Shown: positions 35,203 through 45,284, counted from the first letter of the stretch. The stretch is 64,000 bases of DNA from Arthrospira sp. PCC 9108 (GCA_016745315.1 CP066886.1:6572501-6636500); one strand, 5' to 3'. Made by a program: numbers and translations. Notes: generated from the sequence alone by a model not told the origin.

Positions 35203-35646
35203 TTAGCGAATCCGATCTAAAGCCCGCATTCCTCCCCAACGCTCCACAATTTTGTCATCATAATCATCAGCAATTTCTAGCACCGCATTTACCGAAGATT
35301 CCAGTTCTATTTTGTCGCAGGTTGAACCCACGATGGTATGCTCGAACAGAACATCACCATTATCATCAATGCCAAAGGCTCCAAACCGCATATTGCTGTT
35401 TTCCCGCAACAGAAACCGCATCAGGTCTGGGGTAAGTTCTGTTCCCGTCACCACATAGGAACGAGTGTTAATAATTGCCTCATCTGTTCCCCACGGAAAA
35501 ACAAACACCTCTACCAGCGCTGATCCCATAAACAGAGCCAGTCCCGGCACATCCTGTCTGGCACAGGGAAATTTACCGTAAAGTTCCCTCATCCAAGTAG
35601 TAATTTTCTCATAACAGGCTTCCTGCATAGCACTCTCGAATTTCAT
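35203..35646 (-). CDS. YbjN domain-containing protein (type III chaperone-like fold)
   Basis: The 147-residue acidic protein (TTWMRELYGKFPCARQDVPG; SYVVTGTELTPDLMRFLLRE; FGIDDNGDVLFEHTIVGSTC) matches the YbjN family common in cyanobacteria, a fold related to type III secretion chaperones. A role in protein-protein interaction is likely; targets are unknown. It is convergent with the COP23 gene. The 280 bases between it and the next gene hold no recognisable feature. Confidence 0.8.
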   Translation of the reverse strand: MKFESAMQEACYEKITTWMRELYGKFPCARQDVPGLALFMGSALVEVFVFPWGTDEAIINTRSYVVTGTELTPDLMRFLLRENSNMRFGAFGIDDNGDVLFEHTIVGSTCDKIELESSVNAVLEIADDYDDKIVERWGGMRALDRIR

Positions 35647-35925
35647 CGGCTTCTCCCTTTCAGTATATTGATCATAGTTTTACCAAACAGTTGTGCCAGA
35701 ATCTCCTCACCACAACTTTTTTAGTGTTAGTGCGTATTAATGGCGACCAACAAATCATATCCCGACAAGGCAACAGCAAGGCAACCATGATCTCTATCTG
35801 ACAAGTGGCCACTTTGACTAACACTCAGCCCAAGTCCTTTTGGATTACGGAAAATCCGGGATTTCAGTGGTCTGGTTGTGGTATATTAAACACAATCGTG
35901 CGATAAAAAAGTTAAGGTTCGGGCT

Positions 35926-36033
35926 ATGAGCGAAATTTTTACAGGCAGTCTTATTGAACCCGTGTTACTCGTGTTAGGTTCGGTGGGGTTTTTCTTTTTT
36001 GCCATTCAAGCCTATCGCCAACTGGAAAAATGA
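35926..36033 (+). CDS. 35-residue single-pass membrane protein
   Basis: ATG at 35926 opens MSEIFTGSLIEPVLLVLGSV then GFFFFAIQAYRQLEK, one hydrophobic helix flanked by a short acidic front and a basic tail, the layout of small subunits in photosynthetic or NDH-1 complexes. A promoter-like GATAAA and AAGG lie just upstream. I cannot match it with confidence to PsaM, PetN/G/L, PsbX/Y/M or Psb30; an NdhP/NdhQ-like subunit is possible. It is followed by the kinase gene. Confidence 0.55.
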   Translation: MSEIFTGSLIEPVLLVLGSVGFFFFAIQAYRQLEK

Positions 36034-36107
36034 CTCCTGCGTTGAGAACGGCAGGGTAAAATCCCTTCCTCAATCTCCTAAACTTTGATCAATAGTAAAG
36101 CAATACA

Positions 36108-37124
36108 ATGGTTATAAATGCACAGGACGGAAAATCTTTAGATGTGTTTGGGGTAGGAAATGCCCTATTAGATATTCTGGCCTTTGTCGAAGATGATTTT
36201 CTGAAAACTCACCAACTAGGTCGCGGTGGTATGACTCTGATGGATGCTCACCAACAGGGTACTTTATTGCAAGAGCTGGAAAATAGCCCACTGAAATTAA
36301 GCTGTGGCGGTTCGGCTGCTAATACCATGATGGCGATCGCTCAAAGTGGTGGAACCGGTTATTTTGCCGCTAAAGTCGGTTCCGACACCAACGGCGAGTT
36401 TTACAGACAAGACATGACCGCCGCCGGAATTGAGTTTGGCGTTAAATCAGCCACAGAAGAACAGGGACCCACAGGAACCTGTTTAGTCCTCACCACCCCA
36501 GACGCAGAACGCACCTTATGCACTAATTTAGGCGTATCTATTGCTCTGTCTCAAGCTGATATCGATTGGGAGCAATTGCGCCGCAGCCAATATGTTTATA
36601 TTGAAGGCTATCTCTGGGATGCTCCTGAACCCCGCCAAGCCTGTTTAGATATCCTCCAACAAGCTAAGAGTCATAATGTTAAGGTCGCTCTCACCTTCTC
36701 TGACCTCTTCCTAGTCGAACGACACGGCGACGAACTGCGACAATTATCAGCAGAATATGCTGATGTGATTTTCTGTAATGCAGATGAAGTCAAGAGGTTT
36801 TGTCAAGAAACAGACCTAGAAGCCTGTGCGCGTCAAATGTCTTCCTTAGCGGATCTAATTTTTATTACTAATGGCGGTCAAGGCTGTTTAGTTGTCCAAA
36901 ATAAAACCATTACCCCGGTTTCTGGTTTTCCGGTTAAGCCTATTGATACTGTAGGCGCGGGGGATGCTTTCGCCGGCGGTGTTCTCTACGGAATCACTAA
37001 CGGATTAACTACTGAGGAAGCAGCTCTCTGGGGGAATTATCTAGGTTCTCAAATTGTACAAGTCCGGGGTCCTCGTTTATCAGAATCTTATAGCTCGCAC
37101 CTAGAAAAAATCATCGGGCGCTAA
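36108..37124 (+). CDS. PfkB family sugar/adenosine kinase
   Basis: The 338-residue protein is a ribokinase-fold kinase: GVGNALLDILAFV, CGGSAANTMMAIAQSGG (substrate pocket), and the signature PIDTVGAGDAFAGGVLYG with catalytic Asp. Sequence resembles the adenosine-kinase-like branch of PfkB found across cyanobacteria. Substrate (adenosine, fructose or another sugar) cannot be fixed by eye. Single gene with an ATG start. Confidence 0.88.
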   Translation: MVINAQDGKSLDVFGVGNALLDILAFVEDDFLKTHQLGRGGMTLMDAHQQGTLLQELENSPLKLSCGGSAANTMMAIAQSGGTGYFAAKVGSDTNGEFYRQDMTAAGIEFGVKSATEEQGPTGTCLVLTTPDAERTLCTNLGVSIALSQADIDWEQLRRSQYVYIEGYLWDAPEPRQACLDILQQAKSHNVKVALTFSDLFLVERHGDELRQLSAEYADVIFCNADEVKRFCQETDLEACARQMSSLADLIFITNGGQGCLVVQNKTITPVSGFPVKPIDTVGAGDAFAGGVLYGITNGLTTEEAALWGNYLGSQIVQVRGPRLSESYSSHLEKIIGR

Positions 37125-37139
37125 TTGGATCATTGATAA

Positions 37140-37168
37140 TCGATAATTATCCTGTAGGGGCGGGTTCC
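37140..37168 (+). repeat. single copy of the dispersed GGGGCGGGTT repeat family
   Basis: ATAATTATCCTG followed by TAGGGGCGGGTTCC matches the core of the tandem repeat at 63693-64000. Other partial copies lie near 28529, 45186 and 54041. Confidence 0.5.
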
Positions 37169-37248
37169 TACTCTCTCCCTAGCCCCGGACTACAGAGAGA
37201 AGAATATCTATCTTGTTTGTACTCGGTCTAAACCCCCCCTAATTCTGA

Positions 37249-37854
37249 TTAAATTGTAACTTCCTCAGTTTCTCCTTCCCCGTTTTCAGCTTGTCCGCCA
37301 CCACGATACAGAATTGAAGCCACTACTTGATCAGCCTCTGCAATAACTTCTACACCCTCTGGGAGTTTGAGTTCATGAATATGCAGTGCATCACCAACTT
37401 CTAGTGCAGAAACTTCTACGTCAATAGCTTCGGGAATATTCCCCGGCTTGCAGTTAACTTGCACTTCAGTGATTACTAGATCGAGCATTCCCCCACTATT
37501 TTTAACTCCCATGGGTTCGCCAATAAAGTTTAGGGGAATAGTGACTTCCACACTTTCGAGAGTTCCTATGGAGAAAAAACTCAGGTGATAAGGAAAGCCT
37601 TTCCATGGGTGAGTTTGTACTTCCCGCAACAAAGCCTTACCAGCCCAGGATAAATCGGGAATATTCAGTTGAATCAAGGTATGATTCACGGCTCCCTTTT
37701 TCATGAGATTTTCAGCGGTTTTGGCATCAATGGTCAGTTCTTCAGATTCAGCCCCTTTATGACCATAAAGAACGGCGGGAATTAGACCCTCACGGCGTAA
37801 AGCTCTAGGCTTAGAACCTGACGGGCGCTTCTGACATTTTACAGTAATTTCCAT
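37249..37854 (-). CDS. rplY: 50S ribosomal protein L25 (CTC/TL5 type)
   Basis: The 201-residue protein has the L25 N-terminal domain (KCQKRPSGSKPRALRREGLI; AVLYGHKG) and the long C-terminal domain of the CTC/TL5 form (VTIPLNFIGEPMGVKNSGGM; CKPGNIPEAIDVEVSALEVG). It binds 5S rRNA in the large ribosomal subunit. Located 117 bases downstream of purA on the same strand. Confidence 0.95.
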   Translation of the reverse strand: MEITVKCQKRPSGSKPRALRREGLIPAVLYGHKGAESEELTIDAKTAENLMKKGAVNHTLIQLNIPDLSWAGKALLREVQTHPWKGFPYHLSFFSIGTLESVEVTIPLNFIGEPMGVKNSGGMLDLVITEVQVNCKPGNIPEAIDVEVSALEVGDALHIHELKLPEGVEVIAEADQVVASILYRGGGQAENGEGETEEVTI

Positions 37855-37971
37855 GATAATTTCCTACTAACTAAAGTGTGATGATTTTTGGGACATTTTA
37901 ACTCAAAAATACTGAGCGTTGGTCGGTGAGCGCAGTCGAACCGCCACTCCCGTAAAATTTGAGTAATCAGG

Positions 37972-39312
37972 TTAAGATTGATGCTCTACGGGTTGACCTT
38001 TGGCATCTAATAAAGCTCTTTTCGGTCCGTGAATGGGGTCTTCGACAATAATGGTTTGATCGCGACTAGCTCCCAGAGAAACAATGGCGATCGGAACCTC
38101 CATTAATTCTGCTAAGAACTTGAGATAATCAAGAGCTTGTTGAGGCAAGTCTTGTAAATCGCGACATTCAGCCGTAGATTTTTTCCATCCTGGTAAGGTT
38201 TCATAAATTGGCTGACAGCGAGCAAACTTGCGACCATCACTAGGGAAATCTTCGCAGCGTTCACCATCAAGATTATAGGCGACGCAAACTTTGATCTCGT
38301 CTAATTCATCCAAAACATCAAGTTTGGTAATAGCCAGACAGTCCAAGCCATTAATACGCACCGCATAGCGACCAATCACCCCATCAAACCAACCACACCG
38401 CCGTTGTCTTCCGGTGGTGGTTCCAAATTCCGCGCCGCGATCGCATAATACCTGACCAATGCCATCAACCATTTCTGTGGGAAAAGGTCCCTCTCCCACC
38501 CTGGTAGTATAGGCTTTGGCCACACCAATCACCCGATCAATCATGGTTGGTCCCACACCAGCACCCACACAAGCGCCACCCGCCACCGGATTAGATGAGG
38601 TGACATAGGGATAAGTGCCATGATCTAGGTCTAGTAGGGTTCCCTGGGCTCCTTCAAATAAAATATTGTGCCGTTTCCGCACGGCATTATCAATTTTCAA
38701 GGAGGCATCAACCACATGGGGACGCAGGCGTTCTGCATATCCCAGATATTCTGTGATCACTGCTTCCGGGTCTACCGGGGGCAGATCATAGAGTTTTTCG
38801 AGGAGGACGTTTTTATATTTAATTGTCCATTCGAGTTGCGATCGCAGACTTTCCGAGTCCATCAAATCAATCACTCGAATCCCCGTCCTTTCTGACTTAT
38901 CAGCATAGGTCGGACCAATACCTCGCCCCGTTGTCCCAATTTTACGAGTTCCTCGGCGTTCCTCCGATGCCTGATCAATCAAACGGTGATAAGGCATCGT
39001 CACATGAGCCGTTTGAGCAATCATCAGTTTAGCGGTAGAAATGCCAAGTTCTTGTAGTTGGTCCAGTTCTCCAATCAATATTTTGGGATCAATCACCGTC
39101 CCCGAACCGATAATGCACTCGGTATCAGGATACAAAATTCCCGATGGAATCAGATGCAGTTTAAAGGTCTGGCCGTTGACTACAACGGTATGACCCGCAT
39201 TCACTCCTCCTTGGTAGCGAACCACAACATCAGCCGATTTGCTGAGGAGATCGGTAACTTTTCCTTTTCCTTCGTCGCCCCACTGGGCACCTATTACGAT
39301 TACGTTAGCCAA
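37972..39312 (-). CDS. purA: adenylosuccinate synthetase
   Basis: The 446-residue enzyme makes adenylosuccinate from IMP, Asp and GTP in AMP synthesis. Seen: GTP loop VIGAQWGDEGKGKVTDLLS with the catalytic Asp, NAGHTVVVNGQTFKLHLIPS, GTTGRGIGPTYADK, and QGTLLDLDHGTYPYVTSSNP. Full length for the family. Confidence 0.98.
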   Translation of the reverse strand: MANVIVIGAQWGDEGKGKVTDLLSKSADVVVRYQGGVNAGHTVVVNGQTFKLHLIPSGILYPDTECIIGSGTVIDPKILIGELDQLQELGISTAKLMIAQTAHVTMPYHRLIDQASEERRGTRKIGTTGRGIGPTYADKSERTGIRVIDLMDSESLRSQLEWTIKYKNVLLEKLYDLPPVDPEAVITEYLGYAERLRPHVVDASLKIDNAVRKRHNILFEGAQGTLLDLDHGTYPYVTSSNPVAGGACVGAGVGPTMIDRVIGVAKAYTTRVGEGPFPTEMVDGIGQVLCDRGAEFGTTTGRQRRCGWFDGVIGRYAVRINGLDCLAITKLDVLDELDEIKVCVAYNLDGERCEDFPSDGRKFARCQPIYETLPGWKKSTAECRDLQDLPQQALDYLKFLAELMEVPIAIVSLGASRDQTIIVEDPIHGPKRALLDAKGQPVEHQS

Positions 39313-39821
39313 GGGACTCTTACGCCAAGCTACGGTTTACACAAACTCCTATTATCTAATGTCCATTGGTGTCATGTCAAATACTTCGCTGGGCAAATCT
39401 CCGCTAATCACCTTAGAACCTGCTTATCCTCGGCTTAACCAGAAATATCACCACCCTAATTCCGACCAGGGACACAATGTAAAGTTTTGTAAAAAAATGA
39501 GTTTTTGTAAAATAAGCTACAGAAATTGTTGTATCTTAGTAAAAGAGGAGTATAAGTAATCAGCCCAAACTCTCTTTTTCCCATCAAATACCCCATTAGG
39601 GATTTTGATCAATTTAAAAAAAACCCTTTAAAGTTCGTCTGCTTCTCTTTTATTAATTAGACTGATTGCTTTTGACTTGTTATCAATCAACTTCTCAATA
39701 AACTCCGTAATTGTTGCCAGTTAGCCACCTTGACTAATCATCAACAGTTGGGGATAGTTTTGGCTGCCTAAAAATCAGCCAATTCGGTTTATTTAAAATT
39801 ATCAATCAGGATGGCATTACC
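39313..39821. other. 500-base non-coding stretch upstream of purA and the ART-like gene
   Basis: Contains the divergent promoter area. It is AT-rich in the right half (about 39480-39640) and holds no ORF with ribosome site, no tRNA and no long repeat that I can see. Confidence 0.4.
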
Positions 39822-40361
39822 ATGATTAATAATCTGAATGAAGTAAATATAAACTTATTAAAAAAAGTCGAGAAACTTACTGGCATGAGCCAATTTGAAG
39901 CAGAAGTTGCCATCGATAGAATCACTAAATCAACCCCATCTGGGTTCATAAAAATCAAAAACCTTGAACGAGAAGGCAAAACTACCCCCGACATTCAACT
40001 GGTTAATAATTTTGTGAACCGTATGCCTCCCTACCAAGGCACTATTTACCGTGGCATCCCTTTTAGTAAATTAGAAAAGCTGCAATCTTTTCTGACACTG
40101 ATTCAACGAAATGGTGGATATACTATTGACTCGATGACCAGCTTTACCTCCGACGAGTTAGTAGCGGAAGATTATGCTTATTCTGCCTATCCAGTAATCA
40201 TCAGGATTAAAAATAACATTTCTGGCATATCAATTCAAGAGTTTTTAATTTACAGCGAAAATGAAATCATAATTCCCAAAGGAACGAAATATCGTGTAAC
40301 TCATTTACCGAAAGTAATTGAACCAGAAGAAATTTTATATATTGACATGGAAGAAATTTAA
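39822..40361 (+). CDS. stand-alone ADP-ribosyltransferase-like protein (R-S-E class)
   Basis: The 179-residue protein shows the three elements of arginine-type ADP-ribosyltransferases (VIP2/C3-like exoenzyme fold): an Arg in TIYRGIP (R77), an S-x-T-S motif in DSMTSFTS (S104-S107) and an E-x-E in YSENEIIIP (E146-N-E148), followed by the beta strand GTKYRVTHL. Residues 1-65 are a helical front. There is no signal peptide, no toxin-delivery domain and no immunity gene recognisable beside it. Members modify host proteins as toxins or phage/plasmid weapons; its target is unknown. Low GC relative to neighbours and a free-standing position suggest acquisition. Confidence 0.65.
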   Translation: MINNLNEVNINLLKKVEKLTGMSQFEAEVAIDRITKSTPSGFIKIKNLEREGKTTPDIQLVNNFVNRMPPYQGTIYRGIPFSKLEKLQSFLTLIQRNGGYTIDSMTSFTSDELVAEDYAYSAYPVIIRIKNNISGISIQEFLIYSENEIIIPKGTKYRVTHLPKVIEPEEILYIDMEEI

Positions 40362-40442
40362 AATCATGCTCTAGGGGTGGTTTCTGGTAAGTGTTCCCCC
40401 ACCCGTAGAGACTAAGGAAGCGCCCGATCATATCACCCGCCC

Positions 40443-41027
40443 TTATTGCTTATAAATCTGATCAATTAACCAAATTGAGGCAACAATACCGACAAAGTGG
40501 GCTAGAATGGTGTGATTGCTGGCGAGAACAACAATCAGATCTAGGGGTTGGATAAAGTCGCGAACAGTACCGGTTCCGAATACTAACTGGGAAGTAGGTT
40601 GAGACAGGGCTTTAGCAAATAATACCCCACCGATCGCCTCTGCCGCAATCAGGGTGAGAGTCATTCCCACCAAATTACTAATTAGGGTAATGCGAATTTG
40701 CTTAATAGTGTCAGCGCGGGAAGGTCGCTGCGGTCCACCCTCTCGTAAGCGTTTAGATAGGCGAGTATAAGCATAGGCTTGATAGGTACTGAACCCCAAG
40801 ACGAACAACCCCGCGACGGCAAAAAAGAAACCGCCGCTAGTCCCGGCGGCTGTACTTCCGCCGCCTCCGGTAGTTTGGGCGGCTACGGCCGCAAACAATA
40901 GGATAATGCCAGAAATTACAGCTAGGACAAGCTGCGCCCAAAAACAGATCCATCCAGCCCTACGGAGAGCAACAGCAACTCGCTGGACGGACGCAGGTAA
41001 AGCTGGGGGTTCAGATGGATTAGACAT
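40443..41027 (-). CDS. DUF3611 family membrane protein
   Basis: The 194-residue protein has four hydrophobic helices and the conserved start VQRVAVALRRAGWICFWAQL, with a Gly/Thr loop between helices 1 and 2 and RLREGGPQRPSRADTIKQIR in the middle. DUF3611 is conserved in cyanobacteria and chloroplasts; it is thought to sit in thylakoid or envelope membranes, function unknown. It is divergent from the acyl-CoA-dehydrogenase-like gene. Confidence 0.85.
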   Translation of the reverse strand: MSNPSEPPALPASVQRVAVALRRAGWICFWAQLVLAVISGIILLFAAVAAQTTGGGGSTAAGTSGGFFFAVAGLFVLGFSTYQAYAYTRLSKRLREGGPQRPSRADTIKQIRITLISNLVGMTLTLIAAEAIGGVLFAKALSQPTSQLVFGTGTVRDFIQPLDLIVVLASNHTILAHFVGIVASIWLIDQIYKQ

Positions 41028-41195
41028 TGTTTGAGGCTATATTTTGACTTGGCCAATAGTAGATCATCAGTTCCGCGTCTGTTTTCCTATTATCCAGGAT
41101 ACTGTTTTTGGGTCAATCGTCAATCTAGGAAATTAGGCGATCGCCTTCCCGGGAAACGATGTCACAATGAAGTTCGATCAAGAGCTATATTAACC

Positions 41196-42251
41196 GTGTC
41201 AGACCTGCTGGAAACCACCAACACCTATTTACAAACGGCCGTCGCCCCTGTGGCGGCTGAAATAGATCGCCTACCAGAAGCATTAAAGCAGGCTTGGCGG
41301 GGGTTAGGGAAACTAGGAGTTCTCACTTTACGGGTCCCACCCGCCCCAGTCACAGCAGAAACCTTCGCCCTATTCACCGAACAAATAGCGCGCTATTCTG
41401 GGGCTTTGGCATTTTTGCAGACCCAACATCAAAGCGCGGCGGGGATGCTATCCCTAAGTGATAATTCTACCCTCCGAGAGCAATATTTACCTGAGATGAA
41501 ATACGGAACCGTTGGGGTAGGAATTGGTTTTTCTCACTTGAGACGTTCTGGAAAGCCAATGGTGACAGCATTAGAGGTTGAGGGAGGGTTTAAACTTAAC
41601 GGAACAGTTCCCTGGGTGACAGGATCTGGCATTTTTGATCAGTTTATCCTAGCGGCGAGTTTACCAGATGGGCGGGCGGTGTTTGGGATGGTTCCTTTTC
41701 GGGATACTCAGGAAATTCTGGGAGAAATTAGCGTGGGTGTAAATAAGTCTCTTTGTGCTATGACTGCGACTAATACGGTGACAGTGACGCTGACCGATTG
41801 GTTTTTATCTTCTGACCGGGTGGTGTCTATACAGCCTGTGGGGTGGATACACGAGAATGATCTAAAGAAGGTATTACAGCCCAGTTTTTTCGCCCTGGGC
41901 TGCGCTAGGGCGGGTTTAGATATTGTTGAGAGGGTTTTTGAGCAAAAACAATGTGCTTTTATTGAGTCAGCGCTGGAGTCGCTAACAGAAGAGTTGGGAG
42001 GCTGTCGGGGGGAAATATTGGCAGCAATTACCGACGGCAATTATAGCTTTTCTGACCAGGTAAAGTTACGAGGGAGGGCGATCGCTTTAGCGGTAAAATG
42101 CGCCCATGCTGCGGTGACAGTATCCAGTGGCGCGGCTAATTTAAGTGATCATCCAGCAGAGCGGGTTTATCGGGAAGCCCTATTATTTACCGTTTCCGGT
42201 CAAACTCAAGCACTAATGCAAGCTACATTAGAGAATTTCGATAATTGTTAA
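41196..42251 (+). CDS. acyl-CoA dehydrogenase-like flavoprotein
   Basis: I choose the GTG at 41196 (VSDLLETTNTYLQTAVAPVA) because upstream codons do not look like protein. The 351-residue product has the acyl-CoA dehydrogenase fold: helical N-domain with GLGKLGVLTLRVP and FLQTQHQSAAGML, beta domain with VGVGIGFSHLRR and FKLNGTVPWVTGSGIFDQFI, and C-terminal helices. The catalytic Glu is not evident, as in several diverged bacterial members (e.g. DszC/NcnH-like). Substrate unknown. polA is convergent 7 bases away. Confidence 0.75.
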   Translation: MSDLLETTNTYLQTAVAPVAAEIDRLPEALKQAWRGLGKLGVLTLRVPPAPVTAETFALFTEQIARYSGALAFLQTQHQSAAGMLSLSDNSTLREQYLPEMKYGTVGVGIGFSHLRRSGKPMVTALEVEGGFKLNGTVPWVTGSGIFDQFILAASLPDGRAVFGMVPFRDTQEILGEISVGVNKSLCAMTATNTVTVTLTDWFLSSDRVVSIQPVGWIHENDLKKVLQPSFFALGCARAGLDIVERVFEQKQCAFIESALESLTEELGGCRGEILAAITDGNYSFSDQVKLRGRAIALAVKCAHAAVTVSSGAANLSDHPAERVYREALLFTVSGQTQALMQATLENFDNC

Positions 42252-42258
42252 TTATCCA

Positions 42259-45138
42259 TTATTTGGCTTCCATCCAATTAGTCCCGGCGTGAATATCTAC
42301 CACCAACGGAACTGATAAAAATAGACAATTTTCCATGGTGGATTTAATCTGATATTCGAGTTCCTCCCATTCTGATAAGGGAACTTCAAAGACCAGTTCA
42401 TCGTGAACTTGTAATAATAGTCTGGCTTGGTAATTTTTGAGAATTTCAGCCAGTTTAATCATCGCTATTTTAATAATATCAGCACTTGAACCCTGAATAG
42501 GTGCATTAGCGGCGGCGCGCAACATTTGTTCATCTTGGTAGTTAAGGCGATCGCGATCGCGTCCTTTTAAACTTTCAAAATAGCGCCGCCTCCCTAAAAT
42601 AGTTTCCACATAACCCTGATTAATAGCCGCCAACTTTTGGGATTCCAAATACTCAAAAACCCCCGGATATTGAGAGTTAAACCTATCAATAAACTGTTTC
42701 CCTGCCGTCGCACTGACCCCCACTTCCCGCGCAAATCTTTGAGCCCCCATACCATAAATGACCCCAAAATTAATAATCTTTCCTAAGCGCCTTTCTTCTG
42801 GTGTAATTCCATCCCTATCAAACAGTAACTTAGCCGTCAAACTATGCACATCTTGATTAGTATTATAAGCCTCTATTAATACCTTTTCCTGGCTTAAATG
42901 TGCTAAAATACGCAACTCAATTTGAGAATAATCCGCCGACACCAACAGCCAGCCAGACTCAGGAATAAATGCTTTTCTAATTTGGCGAGAAAACTCGGTG
43001 CGGATAGGTATATTCTGTAAATTTGGGTGAGAAGAAGACAGACGACCCGTGGAGGTAATCGCCTGATTAAAGTCTGTATGAATGCGACCCGTATCACTTC
43101 GCACCAACTCGGGTAAAGCATCCACATAGGTAGATTTTAATTTCGATAAAGTCCGATATTCCAGGATAGAGTTAATCACTGGATGGTCATGTTTTAACTT
43201 TTCTAAAACTGTCGCATCTGTAGAATATCCGGTTTTAGTCTTCCGGCTTTTTTTCCGGTCTAATTGTAACCTATCAAATAACAACTCACTCAATTGTTTG
43301 GGCGACCCTAAGTTAAACACTTCTCCAGCGGCTTGATGAGATGTTTTTTCCAGATTGTCCAAGGTTTCGCCTAACTGCTGTGATAGTTGATTAAGGTAGT
43401 CTGTATCAATCCTAATACCCTGAAACTCCATCCCGGCTAAAATCGGTTCTAGGGGTTGTTCTACCTGTCTCAATAAATCATTTAATCGCGGTAAATCTTT
43501 GAGAATATCCTGCATTTTTTGGGTGATTTGAAAGGTGGTAAAAACATCTAAGCCGCAGTAATTGGCGACGGTGTTAATATCTAAATCCGCAATAGTTTTG
43601 CCTTTGGGGACTAACTGACTATAACTCTGGGCGACTATTCCTAAATCCGGTAAATATCTTAATGATAAATCTGTTAAATTGTGGGATGATTCAGGATTGA
43701 TTATATAGCTGGCTAACATGGTGTCAAAAACTACCCCTTTTAAGGTGATTCCTTGACTCCGTAAAATCAGGCGATCGAATTTGGCATTCTGCAAGGTTTT
43801 CGGATATTCTTCGGACTCTAAAATGGGGCGCAAAGCCTCCAAAACTTGCTCTATATTTAACATTTCACCCTGGGTATGATTTAGGGGAATATAAGCCAGG
43901 TCGGATAATTCCGAACCCCAACAACAGCCAATTCCTACTAAGTTCGCATCCCTAGGTTCTAAGGATGTAGTTTCTGTATCCCAGGCGACTGGTTTCTCTG
44001 GGTTAATATGGGTTTTTAGGCGATTAACTAATATGGCTAAGGCTTCGGGAGTTTGGATGATTTGAGGATGAATAGAAGGGGCGATCGCTTTAGTTTCTAA
44101 GGTAGTATCCTCAGCACTAAAAAACCATACATCCTCATCCTCATTATTGTCATTATTCTCCGAAATCTCCAACTCTGTGGGGGGACTTGATGCCGAAATA
44201 CTTGAGTTAATCTCCACATCAAATAATCCCTTAAATTGTGATTGAAGCTGATTAATTTTATTAATAAATCCGTGAAACTCTAACTGCTTGAGTAAAGGGA
44301 TAAGTTCCTGGCTATCAAAACCCTGAAGTTGGCAATCTTCCCAATTAATATCTAGGGGGACATCACAGATAATCCTCGCCATTGTTTGGGAATGATAAGC
44401 CAATTCTTGACCCTGTTTAAGTTTATTGGCGATCGCCCCTTTGATTTGATTAACTGATTCATAAATACTATCTAAAGAACCATATTCCGCCAATAATTTA
44501 ACCGCCGTTTTTTCGCCAATACCTCGGACACCCGGAATACAATCAGACTTATCCCCACACAATGCTTTATAATCAACTACCTGTTCTGGTTTAATACTTA
44601 ATTTTTCATAAACCTGGGCGGCGGCAAATTCCTGGGGACTGCTACCCTTTCCATGGCTTAAATGTAAAACAGTAATCTGTTTTTGCTCATCAATTAGTTG
44701 AAATAAATCTTGATCACCAGATAAAATTTTCACCTGATATCCGGCGGCGCTTCCCCGATTTGCCAAAGTTCCCAAAACATCATCAGCCTCGTAGCCAGCC
44801 ACCGAAAAAATCGGGATACGGAACCCTTCTAATAATTCTTGGAGGTTATTGATATCCTCAATAAAATCTGCCGGAGTTTCCGCGCGATCCGCCTTATAGT
44901 TAGCATCAGCTTCATGGCGAAAAGTGGGTTCAGCCCGGTCAAAAGCGATCGCCACTAATTCCGGTTTATAGGTATCGATAACCTCCAATAAAGATTTAAT
45001 AAAGCCAAAACAGACACTGGTAGGAATTCCTGTAGAAGTTCGCAGTCCCCCATTACGACTTTTCCCGAAAGCATAGTAAGCACGAAAAGCCAAGGAATGG
45101 CCGTCAATGAGGATTAAAACCGGAGAGTTAGAAGACAC
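42259..45138 (-). CDS. polA: DNA polymerase I
   Basis: Start taken as the GTG at 45138 (VSSNSPVLILIDGHSLAFRA), which fits the family; an upstream TTG adds seven residues. About 959 residues in three parts. First is a 5'-3' nuclease (GYEADDVLGTLA, SGDQDLFQL, DYKALCGDKSDCIPGVRGIG). Next is a 3'-5' exonuclease that keeps its acidic motif (AWDTETTSLEPRD) and is likely proofreading. Last is the polymerase (DYSQIELRILAHLSQE; GKIINFGVIYGMGAQRFARE; LQVHDELVFEVP). It processes Okazaki primers and repairs gaps. A Ser/Glu-rich insertion near residues 325-350 links the first two parts. Confidence 0.97.
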   Translation of the reverse strand: MSSNSPVLILIDGHSLAFRAYYAFGKSRNGGLRTSTGIPTSVCFGFIKSLLEVIDTYKPELVAIAFDRAEPTFRHEADANYKADRAETPADFIEDINNLQELLEGFRIPIFSVAGYEADDVLGTLANRGSAAGYQVKILSGDQDLFQLIDEQKQITVLHLSHGKGSSPQEFAAAQVYEKLSIKPEQVVDYKALCGDKSDCIPGVRGIGEKTAVKLLAEYGSLDSIYESVNQIKGAIANKLKQGQELAYHSQTMARIICDVPLDINWEDCQLQGFDSQELIPLLKQLEFHGFINKINQLQSQFKGLFDVEINSSISASSPPTELEISENNDNNEDEDVWFFSAEDTTLETKAIAPSIHPQIIQTPEALAILVNRLKTHINPEKPVAWDTETTSLEPRDANLVGIGCCWGSELSDLAYIPLNHTQGEMLNIEQVLEALRPILESEEYPKTLQNAKFDRLILRSQGITLKGVVFDTMLASYIINPESSHNLTDLSLRYLPDLGIVAQSYSQLVPKGKTIADLDINTVANYCGLDVFTTFQITQKMQDILKDLPRLNDLLRQVEQPLEPILAGMEFQGIRIDTDYLNQLSQQLGETLDNLEKTSHQAAGEVFNLGSPKQLSELLFDRLQLDRKKSRKTKTGYSTDATVLEKLKHDHPVINSILEYRTLSKLKSTYVDALPELVRSDTGRIHTDFNQAITSTGRLSSSHPNLQNIPIRTEFSRQIRKAFIPESGWLLVSADYSQIELRILAHLSQEKVLIEAYNTNQDVHSLTAKLLFDRDGITPEERRLGKIINFGVIYGMGAQRFAREVGVSATAGKQFIDRFNSQYPGVFEYLESQKLAAINQGYVETILGRRRYFESLKGRDRDRLNYQDEQMLRAAANAPIQGSSADIIKIAMIKLAEILKNYQARLLLQVHDELVFEVPLSEWEELEYQIKSTMENCLFLSVPLVVDIHAGTNWMEAK

Positions 45139-45284
45139 GGGCAAGCCTTTGTGTAACAATATTTTGGTAGATATTTATAATACCAGGGGCGGGTTAATCA
45201 AAAAAAACACGGGTCAATCCGAAATCGCCATTAACCAGACCCCCACATTTGATTATAATTGACAGCGGTAGGCAAAGGTAACTC

